The notes under the pieces: generated by a model
The model's database searches: none
The model's input: the letters and a program-made list of their open reading frames with translations, nothing else
What the model was told of the DNA's origin: nothing
Made by a program: the position numbers and the translations under genes
Assembly (NCBI RefSeq): GCF_009362735.1
Contig: NZ_WHNP01000060.1
Location: forward strand, 300-42,484
Direction of reading: 5' to 3'
Source: Paraburkholderia franconis
GTDB lineage: Bacteria; Pseudomonadota; Gammaproteobacteria; Burkholderiales; Burkholderiaceae
DNA length: 42,185 nt
Shown: one piece after another, positions 16,480 to 24,911 of the stretch
How positions within the stretch are numbered: position 1 is the first letter of the stretch
Layout: each line of letters starts with the position of its first letter

Positions 16480-17006
16480 GCGGTTCGAGGGCAACTGGTC
16501 GGTGACAATCTTGCGCGGCACCGGGTTCGAACGCAGTACGCACCTGGAGAAACCCTTTGCCGCTGCCTTGTCGCGGCGCTTTTGCAGAAGCACGTCCAGT
16601 TCGGTACCGTATTCGTCCACGGCACGCTACAAGACGTACGGCTCGCTACAACACGTACGGCTCGCAACAACGCGTACGGCACGCCACAACGCGTACGGCT
16701 CGCCACGCAGACTGACCATCATCTCATCGAGGTGCCACGTCGAGCCCGGCTTGCTGCATGCGGCCTCGGCACGACGGGCAAACTGCACGCCGAACCGGTC
16801 GCACCAGCCGCGCACCGACTCGTACGTGACCGTCACGCCGCGCTCGAGCAACAGCTCCTCGATGTCGCGCAGGCTCAGGTTGAAGCGGAAGTACCAGCGC
16901 ACTGCGCAGCCGATGATCGATGCCGGAAAACGGAAGCCATGGTACGGCGATTTGCTCTTCTTCGTGCCGGCATTCTATCTTTCGGCGATCCCGAGTTGAC
17001 AACGCC
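16480..17006 (-). pseudogene. Decayed IS6-family transposase of a second lineage (copy C)
   Basis: Reading on the minus strand from an IS6-type terminus (GGCGTTGTCAACTCGG, ending near 17006), the frame shows GFRFPASIIGCAVRWYFRF, RDIEELLLERG, the catalytic Asp in WHLDEMMVSL, and after an interruption VDEYGTELDVLLQKRRDKAA and PRKIVTDQL. It then loses homology near 16480, so the last third and right terminus are gone. The coding frame is interrupted by a fourfold 19-bp repeat and a TAG at 16627-16629. The protein differs throughout from copies A and B, so this is a separate IS6 lineage. No usable start codon is evident. Confidence 0.85.
16626..16701 (-). repeat. Four tandem 19-bp units inside the transposase remnant
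   Basis: Four 19-base units follow each other exactly: minus-strand consensus GAGCCGTACGNNTTGTNGC, diverging at three to four positions. One unit (encoding EPYxLWR) belongs to a normal IS6 gene, so three extra copies add 57 bases, which keeps the reading frame. Slippage or unequal exchange is the likely cause. The unit nearest the 3' part carries TAG where the others have TGG, TTG and TAG. Confidence 0.88.
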
Positions 17007-17118
17007 CGTCAAGAGCTTGGGCGTAACGGACGACGGGGCAGAGTCGCACCACAACCGTATCAGGCATGTCACGCCCTCATGCTAGGATGTCTTTCCCTCA
17101 CCGCTCCGAGAGACGAAC

Positions 17119-17376
17119 ATGGCAGCCCATGACTTCATCGAGTTTTCGTGGGACGAACAGGAAGACGTCAAGGCTGTGCTTGCAAGCCGGGGACTTGATT
17201 TGCGCGAGTTCAAGATCACGGACAACGCCCCCTCCGGTGGCGAAAAAGGAGCGATCCGGCAGATCTCCGTAACGCGCATCACCAACGGCAAGATGGCGAT
17301 CTACGACACCGATCATTTCGCACCGTGGATCACCGATTTCGACGAGGCGCTGGCGGCGGGATATTTCGACGATTGA
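17119..17376 (+). CDS. Small acidic protein of unknown function
   Basis: This 85-residue soluble protein starts after GAGAGACGAAC. It is acidic with an alpha/beta look (DFIEFSWDEQEDVKAVLASR, ISVTRITNGKMAIYD, TDFDEALAAGYFDD). No domain is recognised and no partner is adjacent: decayed IS6 copy C lies upstream and IS6 copy B downstream. Composition and ribosome site support a real gene. Confidence 0.6.
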   Translation: MAAHDFIEFSWDEQEDVKAVLASRGLDLREFKITDNAPSGGEKGAIRQISVTRITNGKMAIYDTDHFAPWITDFDEALAAGYFDD

Positions 17377-17474
17377 AGTCGCAGCGTTCATCGTCTACGA
17401 GCTTGCATCGGATACCGCCCGCCTGCGCCAGCGTGGCCCAACCGGCCGGCGAGCCGTGCGACATATATTCGTAG

Positions 17475-18297
17475 GGCATTGTCACGTTGGCAAGGGCGGT
17501 CGAGTCAAGATGACCAGATGACAAAGACCAACGGTCACACCGGTTCCCTGCGGCGGTCATTAGCTGCGCGGTGCGTTGGTACTTCCGGTTTCAGTTGAGC
17601 CTGCGCGACATCGAAGCGTTGCTGTTCGAGCGTGGCGTCGTGGTCAGTTATGAAACGATCCGGCGTTGGTGCGATAAATTCGGCACGGGCTTTGCGCATC
17701 GCGTTAAGGCTTCCCGGCGCAAACCTGGCGCGACATGGCGCCTCGACGAGGTGTTCGTGACGCTGCGCGTCGAACCCTGGCCGCTGTAGCGTGCGGTCGA
17801 CCAACACGGCGTCGAACCCGATATTCTTCTCCAGAAGCGCCGCGACAGGACCGTGGCGAAACGGTTCTTCAAGCGCGTTCTGGCCTGCTGTGCCGAAGCA
17901 CCGCGCAAGATTGTGACCGGCCAACTGCGCGGCTATCGGGCCGCGAAAGCCGAAATCGCCGAGTTGGCGAACGTCAGGCATGTATTCGTCAAAGGCAGCG
18001 CCCGGGTGAACAACCGCGCCGAAAACAGTCATCAGCCCACGCGGGAACGCGAGCGTCGGATGCGTGGTTTCCGAGCCCCTCAACGCACCCAGGCGCTCCT
18101 GTCGAGCTTCGCCCCGATCCGGCAGCTCTTCGCGCTCAAGAGACATTTGCTACGCGCCTCCCTTTATCGCAACCCGCTCGCCGCGCGCTTTGTCGCATGG
18201 CGTCACTTCACTGAGCTCACCCAAGGTTCGTCCGCTTTCTGAGAGCACGGGCTCCCTCTCCGTCATTGCGTCGCGAACAACTCAACGTGCCAGCGCC
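17475..18297 (+). mobile_element. IS6-family insertion sequence, copy B
   Basis: This is a near-identical copy of the element at 1625-2445, in the same orientation. The same terminal repeats are present (17475-17489 and 18283-18297). It differs by about 14 substitutions and a 2-base insertion near the transposase start. The right end directly abuts an integrase fragment that lacks its 5' part, so insertion or later deletion removed that sequence. No 8-base target duplication is visible. Confidence 0.88.
17518..18242 (+). pseudogene. IS6-family transposase with frameshift and amber codon (copy B)
   Basis: This copy shares the TAG of copy A at the same conserved codon (17787-17789) and has an extra AC dinucleotide within the first 10 codons, which shifts the start frame. 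The rest of the frame (FRFQLSLRDIEALL onward, RERRMRGFR near the end) is intact and collinear with copy A. It cannot make a full transposase without both correction of the frame and read-through. Confidence 0.87.
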
Positions 18298-18837
18298 AAG
18301 CGGACAATTCAAAATGGCTTTGACAGAGATGTAGGTCCCAAAACACGCTGGCGCATTTACGTCGCCTTCGTGCTGATGCTGCATCAAGGCCTGCGTCGCG
18401 GCGAACTGCTGTTGCTGACGGCCGATTGCGTGAGATCCGGTTTCGACAAAAAGCGGCAGATGCTCCGCCATTGGATCAATGTGCGGCAAGACGAATACGA
18501 GGACGACGACGCTGACGAACCGATTGACCCGATGTACTCGAAGCCAAGCATCAATACCGTTCATTCTGTGCGCCAAATTCCTGTCAGTCCGGTGACGGCG
18601 CAACTGGTTCAAACCTACGTCGAAAACTACCGTGGCCGACCCAGTCATCCCTCCCTGCTCAATTCGTACATCGGTAATCCGTTGGCGACTGAATCGCTGA
18701 CGAGGGCGTTTTGTAAGGCCTCGCATGCGTTGCCCTTTGCGGTGCGTCAGGAATTGATTGACCGCTGCAACAAGGATTCGATCACGCCGCACGCCTTGCG
18801 CCCGTTTAACCGGGTCGAGAATCAACGCGGTTCGTAG
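18298..18837 (+). pseudogene. Tyrosine recombinase (phage-type integrase) fragment
   Basis: The frame joins the end of IS6 copy B and encodes about 178 residues of an integrase catalytic domain. Box I Arg is visible in MLHQGLRRGELLLL, and the box II His-x-x-Arg in ITPHALRPF. Right after HALR the sequence loses homology and stops, so the last His/Trp box and the catalytic Tyr are missing. The 5' part is also missing at the IS junction. It is an inactive remnant and marks the decayed edge of an integrated element. Confidence 0.82.
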
Positions 18838-18841
18838 CGGT

Positions 18842-18865
18842 GAGGGGGCGTGTCCGCGCCCCCTC
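18842..18865. terminator. Perfect 9-bp GC stem-loop between integrase remnant and porin
   Basis: GAGGGGGCG and CGCCCCCTC form a perfect stem with a six-base loop. It lies 26 bases downstream of the minus-strand porin stop. No T-run follows on either strand, so it may stop transcription only with help or protect the porin mRNA end. A terminator role is inferred from position. Confidence 0.5.
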
Positions 18866-18890
18866 CTCTTGCAGCATGTGTCAGCGGTGC

Positions 18891-19988
18891 TTAGAAATCA
18901 TGGTTCATACCGATCGAGAAGCCCGTCTGTTTCTCGTGCCCGGACGGGTTCAGCGTGGCATTGGTCACGTAGACGCCAGTGAAATGCGTGTAGTCAATGT
19001 CAGCGTAAAGCAGGGTCCGTTTCGATAGCGCATACGTGACGCCCAGAATGGCGACGTCCTTTCGGCCATCCACGCCGGCCGTCGAATTCTTGTTGTCGTA
19101 ATACGCGGCCGTCACATTCAGGAACGGCGTCGCCTCATAGCGCAGGCCGCCCCATAAGTATTGGTTGCGCGTCGCGCCGTGCACCGTCGAGGGAACGGAT
19201 TGCATGGCAAGCGAATACCCACCCATCGCCTCGACGGGACCGAGCGACACTGCACCGCCGGCCGTGTACTGATTGTTGGCAAAATACGGGGTCGTGGCTG
19301 CCGTGGTCGAAAGCGGGTTCGAGCGGTGCGTATAGCCTGCACCGAACTTGAACATTCTTGTGTGGTAATTCAGGCCGCCCGCGAGCATCGTCCCGCTGGC
19401 AAGACTACCTGCGATGCCGCCCGGTGCGTAGACCGCGCGCGCCGTCCACGGACCGAAATCGCCGTGGTAATGGATCGCGTTGTCGTCGCGGCCGCTGGTG
19501 CCGCCGGAAATCGCCGCCGCTTCGGTAACGCCCAGATAGCGCAGGTTGAACGGTTCGAAGTCCCTGATCAGCCGGTGTTGCAGCGTGAACTGATGGCCGA
19601 TGTCGACCTGCCCGAACGGTCCGCCGAACCCGACCGTGGAATTACGTTGAAACAACTGATTGGTCGTGCTGCTGTTGGCGCCCGTCGACAGAATGTAGCC
19701 CGCTTCCAGATCGAAGCGGACGAAGTATCCACCGCCCAGGTCCTCGACGCCGAGAAAGCCCCAGCGATTCGATTTGTAGACGCCGTTCGATGCCATCGTC
19801 AGCGCCGCGCCGCCTGCCTTCGTACCGTTCACGAGATTGCGCAGCCCGCCGTCCAGCGAGCCATACAACGTAACGCTGCTTTGTGCGTGAGCCACACCGC
19901 CCGAAAGCCCCAACAAGGTCATTGCTGCCAGCGAACGCCACAGGCCAATCCTGCGTGCGCCACCACCTGCTCTTCCAGTTTCAAACAT
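18891..19988 (-). CDS. Gram-negative trimeric porin
   Basis: This 365-residue outer-membrane beta-barrel lets small solutes through. The start at 19988 follows GGAGGAGAT; the signal peptide ends AHA, then QSSVTLYGSLDGGL, the classic first strand of Burkholderia/Neisseria-type porins. The L3-like stretch, alternating strands and the terminal Phe (GFSIGMNHDF) are all present. It ends the leftward run of uptake genes (MFS, NCS2, broken porin), so it probably admits the substrate of this catabolic locus. Confidence 0.93.
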   Translation of the reverse strand: MFETGRAGGGARRIGLWRSLAAMTLLGLSGGVAHAQSSVTLYGSLDGGLRNLVNGTKAGGAALTMASNGVYKSNRWGFLGVEDLGGGYFVRFDLEAGYILSTGANSSTTNQLFQRNSTVGFGGPFGQVDIGHQFTLQHRLIRDFEPFNLRYLGVTEAAAISGGTSGRDDNAIHYHGDFGPWTARAVYAPGGIAGSLASGTMLAGGLNYHTRMFKFGAGYTHRSNPLSTTAATTPYFANNQYTAGGAVSLGPVEAMGGYSLAMQSVPSTVHGATRNQYLWGGLRYEATPFLNVTAAYYDNKNSTAGVDGRKDVAILGVTYALSKRTLLYADIDYTHFTGVYVTNATLNPSGHEKQTGFSIGMNHDF

Positions 19989-20148
19989 ATCTCCTCCATT
20001 GACATCGTTAAATTTGTAGGGCGGGGAATGTGCGCCAATGCGCACCCTTCCCGTGCCGTCAACCGTTGATTGCACGAAGGTCCAGCCCGATCTGCGTGCC
20101 GCGAACTTGCGTCCCGCTATACGCATTCGCGTGCCCGCCGCTAATCGA

Positions 20149-20781
20149 TCAGAACTGCGTGCGCAGGCCGCGGCCTACCGTGGTGCCCGTCGACATCCTG
20201 CTGGCGCGATCGGACAGCACCGCCACGTACATGTCGGGGCGCTTTGACAGCGCGTAGTCGTACGAGAGTGCCCAGGTGTTGCGATAAACCGAGCTATGGC
20301 CGGAACTCTTCGAATACGCGTCCGAGCCGAGAATCCTGCCGAGACCGACGGGAATCGAGAAACCGATCTGTCCGGTATCGATACCGACATCGCCATTCGA
20401 GATCGAATCCCAGACGTGCTGGTACTGGCCATACAGCTTCACGAAACTCAGGTCGTACAACGCGCCGACGTTCACCACCGACTGCGTCGTCAATCCGGGC
20501 AGCACAGTGCCGAGGTCGCCCGCGTTCAGGCTGTACTTGATCTTCTGATACACGACCGACGTCGCGAAACCGCCGGTGTTGTAGGAGATCTGGCCGATCC
20601 ACTTGTTCTGGCCGAGATGGCCCGGCGCGCCGCCAAACGAATACATTGCCCGCCCGGTGAGGCCGTTGAAGGTCGGCGTGGCGTAGAACACCGAGTTCCA
20701 CCACTCGCCCGCATTGCCGAATACGCCTTGCCCATTCACGCCAACGTAGCTGTGCAGCACGATTGGCGAGGCTTCGTAGGA
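20149..20781 (-). pseudogene. 5'-truncated second porin
   Basis: About 210 residues of a porin of the same superfamily are readable: SPIVLHSYVGVNGQGVFG, GEWWNSVFYATPTFNGL, strand after strand to the terminal GLRTQF. The signal peptide and roughly the first 40 percent are absent; an in-frame TGA lies just before residue-like SYEASPI. Upstream is an AT-rich promoter-like stretch. It probably came from deletion of the 5' end of an earlier porin gene in the uptake operon. Confidence 0.8.
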
Positions 20782-20815
20782 TCACCATTTTGTTAATATG
20801 TAGTACAAAATATGA

Positions 20816-20826
20816 AATCTGTATTG
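20816..20826 (-). promoter_or_regulatory. GntR-type operator half-site near the broken porin
   Basis: AATCTGTATTG here is an exact 11-base match, in reverse complement, to 23887-23897 in the MFS promoter palindrome. It lies about 35 bases upstream of the point where porin homology begins, in an AT-rich patch. It suggests the lost porin promoter belonged to the same GntR regulon. Confidence 0.4.
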
Positions 20827-20924
20827 ACGGGCTGTATCGATGTCTGTGCACGAACTCTTCAGGAACAGCAGCACGTCGAAGGGTCCGGGCGGGCAGCTCG
20901 CCCGAACAGGTTTTACGGTCTTGT

Positions 20925-22346
20925 CTAAGCCTGGTTTTGCGCGCGGGCGTGCGCGGCCGCTGATGTTTTCGACGGCTGCTGCTTCGAGCAAAGCAGCGAG
21001 TGCAGCACCACGAGCGTGAGACCACCGGAGATCACCGGCTGCTGAAGCACGAGCTGCAGCATCAGCGGCATCGCATGAATGACCTCAGGCGAGATGAAGA
21101 GACCACCGAGGCCAACGAGAAACGCGAGCCCCGCTGCGATCAGCCGCTGATCGTCCCATTCGACCTGGGCGAGAATGTGCACGCCGTGCATGAAGACGAT
21201 ACCGAACAGCAGCGTCGCGGCGGCCGAGATCACCGGGATCGGCACTACGACAAGCAGCATGTCGAACTTCACGCAACCACCGAGCACGATCAGGAGAATG
21301 CCTGCCGCGAGCGTCACGTAGCGCGAACCGACGCGCGTCGCACGCAGAATGCCGATGTTGTCCGGATACGCGATCGTGCTGAAGCCGCCCCATATTGCCG
21401 CAACAACCGAGCCGAGCGCCACGCCGAACAGACCTTCGGACATGCGGCCCGGACTTAGCGTCTCCCGGCCCCATTCGGCGACTGTCTGATAGAGGGCCAT
21501 CGACCCCATACCCGCCGGAATCAGCACGAGCAGGAACACTGCGACGAGATCGGGGCGCACGCCGAAGCCGAACGGAAAGATGTGCGGTTCGACGACGAGC
21601 GGCGCAGCGGCCACGGCCGCAAACGACGCCGGCTGGAACAGCGTATAGGCCAGCGTGCCGAGCGCGAGGCCGAGCAGAATCGCGACGCGGCGCAGCCGGC
21701 GGCCGCCCCACAACATCGCGAACACAATACCCGCCACGGCGACCGCGCCGGACAGCAGGTTCACGACCGGAAAGCCTGGGCTCTTCGGGCTGCCGATCCA
21801 GGTCGGTAGCGCGACGCTGGAGATCTGCACCATGATCAGCATCACGATCATCCCTGAGATGATGGGCAGGCGCAGATGCCGCGCGAACATGCCCGCGATG
21901 CTGCGTCCGCGGATCGGCACCGTGAGCAGACACCAGATCAGCGAAGCGGCGAAGAATGATCCGAATGCCGTGCCAAGCCCGCCCGACTGCAAATGACCGA
22001 CTGTCAGCAGCGCACCGAAGCTGCCCGCGTAAGGGCCCTGCGCGACGGGCAGGCGCAACAGCAGCACCGATTGCAGGATCGTGATAATCCCGCACGACAT
22101 GAAGGTCGTCCCGTACAGGTACGCGATCTGCGGATCGGACAGATGAAATGCGCGGCCGAGGATTCCCGGGAACACAAACATGCCCGTCATGCCGAAAACG
22201 TTCTGCAGCGCAAGCACGACCAGTTGCGAGAGTGGCAACCGCTCGTTGATTCCGACGTCGAAGACGCGCGCAGAAGCATGCTCTGCAGCGGCCTCCCGGA
22301 TTGCCGCGCCGGGTTTCGGTATGTCTGTGCTCAAGGTGCGTTCCAT
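20925..22346 (-). CDS. NCS2-family (xanthine/uracil-type) permease
   Basis: This 473-residue inner-membrane transporter has about 12-14 helices. It imports nucleobases or similar heterocycles by proton or sodium symport. Family features include LALQNVFGMTGMFVFPGILG at the first helices and the NAT signature region in TIAYPDNIGILRATRVGSR. The first signature position is Asp where characterised members have Gln, Glu or Pro, so substrate range may differ. The ribosome site is weak; the start at 22346 is my best choice. It lies 135 bases after the MFS gene in the leftward uptake operon. Confidence 0.88.
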   Translation of the reverse strand: MERTLSTDIPKPGAAIREAAAEHASARVFDVGINERLPLSQLVVLALQNVFGMTGMFVFPGILGRAFHLSDPQIAYLYGTTFMSCGIITILQSVLLLRLPVAQGPYAGSFGALLTVGHLQSGGLGTAFGSFFAASLIWCLLTVPIRGRSIAGMFARHLRLPIISGMIVMLIMVQISSVALPTWIGSPKSPGFPVVNLLSGAVAVAGIVFAMLWGGRRLRRVAILLGLALGTLAYTLFQPASFAAVAAAPLVVEPHIFPFGFGVRPDLVAVFLLVLIPAGMGSMALYQTVAEWGRETLSPGRMSEGLFGVALGSVVAAIWGGFSTIAYPDNIGILRATRVGSRYVTLAAGILLIVLGGCVKFDMLLVVVPIPVISAAATLLFGIVFMHGVHILAQVEWDDQRLIAAGLAFLVGLGGLFISPEVIHAMPLMLQLVLQQPVISGGLTLVVLHSLLCSKQQPSKTSAAAHARAQNQA

Positions 22347-22481
22347 TAGATCAAAAACGAAATCCTGTCCGGCGACGCAGACTATGGCCGCATCGCACCC
22401 TTTCCCTTCAGACGCCATTGCACGAAGGAAACAGCCGTATTTCCGTGACGGACGGCTCGCCGCCCGCATCGTCAGTGATCC

Positions 22482-23780
22482 TCAGTTGTCGAGCGGAACG
22501 CCCTTCGTCTCGGGACCGAACCAGATCGACACCATGCCGACGATAAAGAGCAGCGACACCGCCGCCGATGCTGCCGGAAACGAACCGAACTTCGCGACCA
22601 CGGCGTTGCCGGCGATGGGACCAATGCTTGTCAGCGCACGGGCCATGTTCCAGCAGAAGCCCTGCCCCGTCGCACGCACGCGGGTCGGGAAGAGCTCGGG
22701 CAAATAGGCAGCAAATGTGCCGAACGCGCCGATCACGAAATAACCGTACACGGGCATCAGCCACAGCACCCCGCCGATGTCATGCACCGTCATGAACAGC
22801 ACCAGCGATATCACGAGCGATCCTGCCGAAAAGATGAAATACGACATCCGGCGGCCAAGTGCGTCGAGCATCCAGATCAGCGACAGGTAGCCGAGCGTCG
22901 CCCCGATCATCATGAGAATGAACGCGTAGCTGACAGTCGTTCCGATATCGCGATGATCGGCAGCCGTGACCGACAGCTGATGAATCCAGCTCGGCAGGAA
23001 CGTGAGACCGCCCCAGCAGCCGAGCATGGCCGCCGACGAGACGACCACGCCGATGATCGTCTTGCGGCGAAGTCCTGGCGCGAAGATGGCGGTGAAGGTT
23101 TGCATCGCGGATTCGGCGACAACGCTGTCGCGCACATGCACCCAGCGTTGCGGTTCAGGCACGAAGCGGCGCACGAGAATCGTGACGAGCGCGGGCGCGG
23201 CGCCCACGCCGAGCACGACCCGCCAGCCGAAGCGGCCGAGCAGCAGATTGTCGAGCGCCGCCGCGAGAAAGCCGAACGCAAACGCCATCTGCATGATCTG
23301 CATCGCGCGGGCGCGTTGCCGGCCCGGCCACGATTCGGCGACGAGCGCGGCCCCTGCCGCCCATTCGCCGCCGATGCCGAAACCGGCCATCGCCTGCGCG
23401 ACAGCGAGTTCCGTCCATGTTCTTGAGAATGCGCTCAGCAGGGTGAACGCCGCGTAGATGAGGATGGTCCAGCCCATGACGCGCGAGCGGCCGAAGCGGT
23501 CGGCGGCCACGCCGAACAGCACGCCGCCGATGCCCCACGTGAGCAGCTTGCCCGCAATGATGTAGCTGCCGATCTTGCTGATCTCGGTCGCATCGACACT
23601 GTGCAGTAGCTGGCCGACGCTCGGCACGAGCACGAGCGTGAAGAGATTCAGGTCCATCGAATCGAACATCCAGCCGAGGAACGCCGAAATCAGCGCCAGC
23701 CATTGATAGCGCGACAACCTGAATCCCTGAGGCTCGGCCGAAGCCACCGACGCCGGCTTCGCGCACTGCGTTGTGCCCAT
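22482..23780 (-). CDS. MFS transporter (metabolite/aromatic acid:H+ symporter type)
   Basis: This 432-residue, 12-helix carrier starts at 23780 after AGGAG. Helix 1 contains GWMFDSMDLNLF, with the acidic residue typical of the acid:H+ symporter branch. The loop 2-3 motif GVAADRFGRSRVMGW and the helix 5 region MAGFGIGGEWAAGAALV are clear. It probably imports an organic acid with protons. It is first in the leftward run and has its own promoter covered by GntR-type palindromes at 23862-23908. Confidence 0.9.
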   Translation of the reverse strand: MGTTQCAKPASVASAEPQGFRLSRYQWLALISAFLGWMFDSMDLNLFTLVLVPSVGQLLHSVDATEISKIGSYIIAGKLLTWGIGGVLFGVAADRFGRSRVMGWTILIYAAFTLLSAFSRTWTELAVAQAMAGFGIGGEWAAGAALVAESWPGRQRARAMQIMQMAFAFGFLAAALDNLLLGRFGWRVVLGVGAAPALVTILVRRFVPEPQRWVHVRDSVVAESAMQTFTAIFAPGLRRKTIIGVVVSSAAMLGCWGGLTFLPSWIHQLSVTAADHRDIGTTVSYAFILMMIGATLGYLSLIWMLDALGRRMSYFIFSAGSLVISLVLFMTVHDIGGVLWLMPVYGYFVIGAFGTFAAYLPELFPTRVRATGQGFCWNMARALTSIGPIAGNAVVAKFGSFPAASAAVSLLFIVGMVSIWFGPETKGVPLDN

Positions 23781-23861
23781 TGTCCCGTCTCCTGATCTTT
23801 CGCCGCGAAACCGGGCGATTTAATTGGTACGGGTCATGGCGCCCGTTTCGTCATGGGGCGC

Positions 23862-23908
23862 AGTATAGCGTAATGCAATTAGATTGCAATACAGATTATT
23901 GTATTACG
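23862..23908 (-). promoter_or_regulatory. MFS promoter overlapped by two GntR-type palindromes
   Basis: On the minus strand a TTGCAA -35 (23889-23884) and TATACT -10 (23867-23862) with 16 bases between drive the MFS gene. Two palindromes overlie the -35: TGCAAT-TAG-ATTGCA at 23874-23888 and AATACA-GATTAT-TGTATT at 23888-23905. Within the second, CGTAATACAAT (minus, 23908-23898) is identical to 24817-24827 in the divergent promoter. A repressor bound here would block RNA polymerase. Confidence 0.62.
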
Positions 23909-24084
23909 GCTCAATGCGTCGATCATGATCGTCCGCCGGATCGTGGATGACGCAAGATCAGGCGGAATCTTCTCGCCGTTCCGGAGGCCGGTTCGCCAGC
24001 CGACACGCCGCGACGCGGCCCTTCCAGCCTCTGCTAAACACATCGGACGAGGAAGAAACCGGCGGATGCGGCGTTTCGGTCGAC

Positions 24085-24771
24085 CTAGTCGTTGGCCGCT
24101 ACGGCCAGCACCTGAACCGCCAGTTTTTCGGCTTGCTCCACATGTCGCTTGCACGCCGCAGCTGCCGCGTCGGCGTCGTTTCGCATGACAGCGTCGACGA
24201 TCGCCGCGATCTCGTCGTAGCTTTGCGGGAGACGCCCTTCCTGCGAGAGCGTCGTCGCGCGCAGCATCATCACGCGCGTATGGACCAGCCGCAGCATCTC
24301 CGTGAGTACCGGGTTTCTGGCGCCCTCGAGCATCACGTCATAAAACTGGGCCTTCTGTCTCAGGAAGCGCATCGTGCCGTCCTGCCCCTGCATGTCCCGT
24401 AACGATGCGAGTTCATTCAACGCCTGTTTCAGCGCGGCGCGCTGCTCGTCCGTAGCCCGTTCCGTGAACTGGCGGCCCGCCAGCGCCTCGAGTACCGCGC
24501 GCACTTCATAAAGCCCTCTCGCCTCGTCGCCCGTCATTACGGAGACGATCGGACCCTTGTGCGGAATGATCTGCACGAGCCCTTCGGCCACCAACTGACT
24601 CAGTGCCTCTCGAACGAGCGTGCGGCTCACGCCGAACATCTCGCACAGTTCGCGCTCGACCAGCCGGTCGCCCGGCTTGAAAGTCAGATCGCTGATACAC
24701 CCGCGCAAGCTGTCGATCACCTGCTGGCGCAGCGTTGCTACCGGTCGGACTACCAGTCTGTTGGTATTCAT
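24085..24771 (-). CDS. GntR-family regulator, FCD subfamily
   Basis: This 228-residue dimeric DNA-binding protein has an N-terminal winged helix (about 10-75, with PGDRLVERELCEMFGVSRTLV and the wing PHKGPIVSV) and an all-alpha FCD ligand domain (about 80-215) with the His residues near AQFYDVML and CKRHVEQAE expected to hold a metal and an acid ligand. FCD regulators usually repress catabolic operons until an organic acid binds. It sits between the uptake genes and the divergent catabolic operon, and repeated operator-like sites flank both, so it is the likely controller of the whole locus. Confidence 0.93.
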   Translation of the reverse strand: MNTNRLVVRPVATLRQQVIDSLRGCISDLTFKPGDRLVERELCEMFGVSRTLVREALSQLVAEGLVQIIPHKGPIVSVMTGDEARGLYEVRAVLEALAGRQFTERATDEQRAALKQALNELASLRDMQGQDGTMRFLRQKAQFYDVMLEGARNPVLTEMLRLVHTRVMMLRATTLSQEGRLPQSYDEIAAIVDAVMRNDADAAAAACKRHVEQAEKLAVQVLAVAAND

Positions 24772-24816
24772 TCCATCCCTTTGCCATATGAATTGAGGAG
24801 AGCCCCGCCAAAACTT

Positions 24817-24860
24817 CGTAATACAATCATATTGACATTCGAAAACGAAGCTCGGATACT
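24817..24860 (+). promoter_or_regulatory. Promoter of the catabolic operon with GntR-type operator
   Basis: TTGACA (24832-24837) and GATACT (24855-24860) are separated by 17 bases, a good sigma-70 arrangement. CAAT-CAT-ATTG (24824-24834) overlaps the -35, and CGTAATACAAT (24817-24827) is the exact 11-mer also found in the MFS promoter. A further ATACAATC lies at 24872-24879. The placement fits repression by the adjacent FCD regulator. Confidence 0.65.
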
Positions 24861-24911
24861 GTCCTCCAATTATACAATCCTACAACCGCTGGACAAACCC
24901 AAAGGATACTC

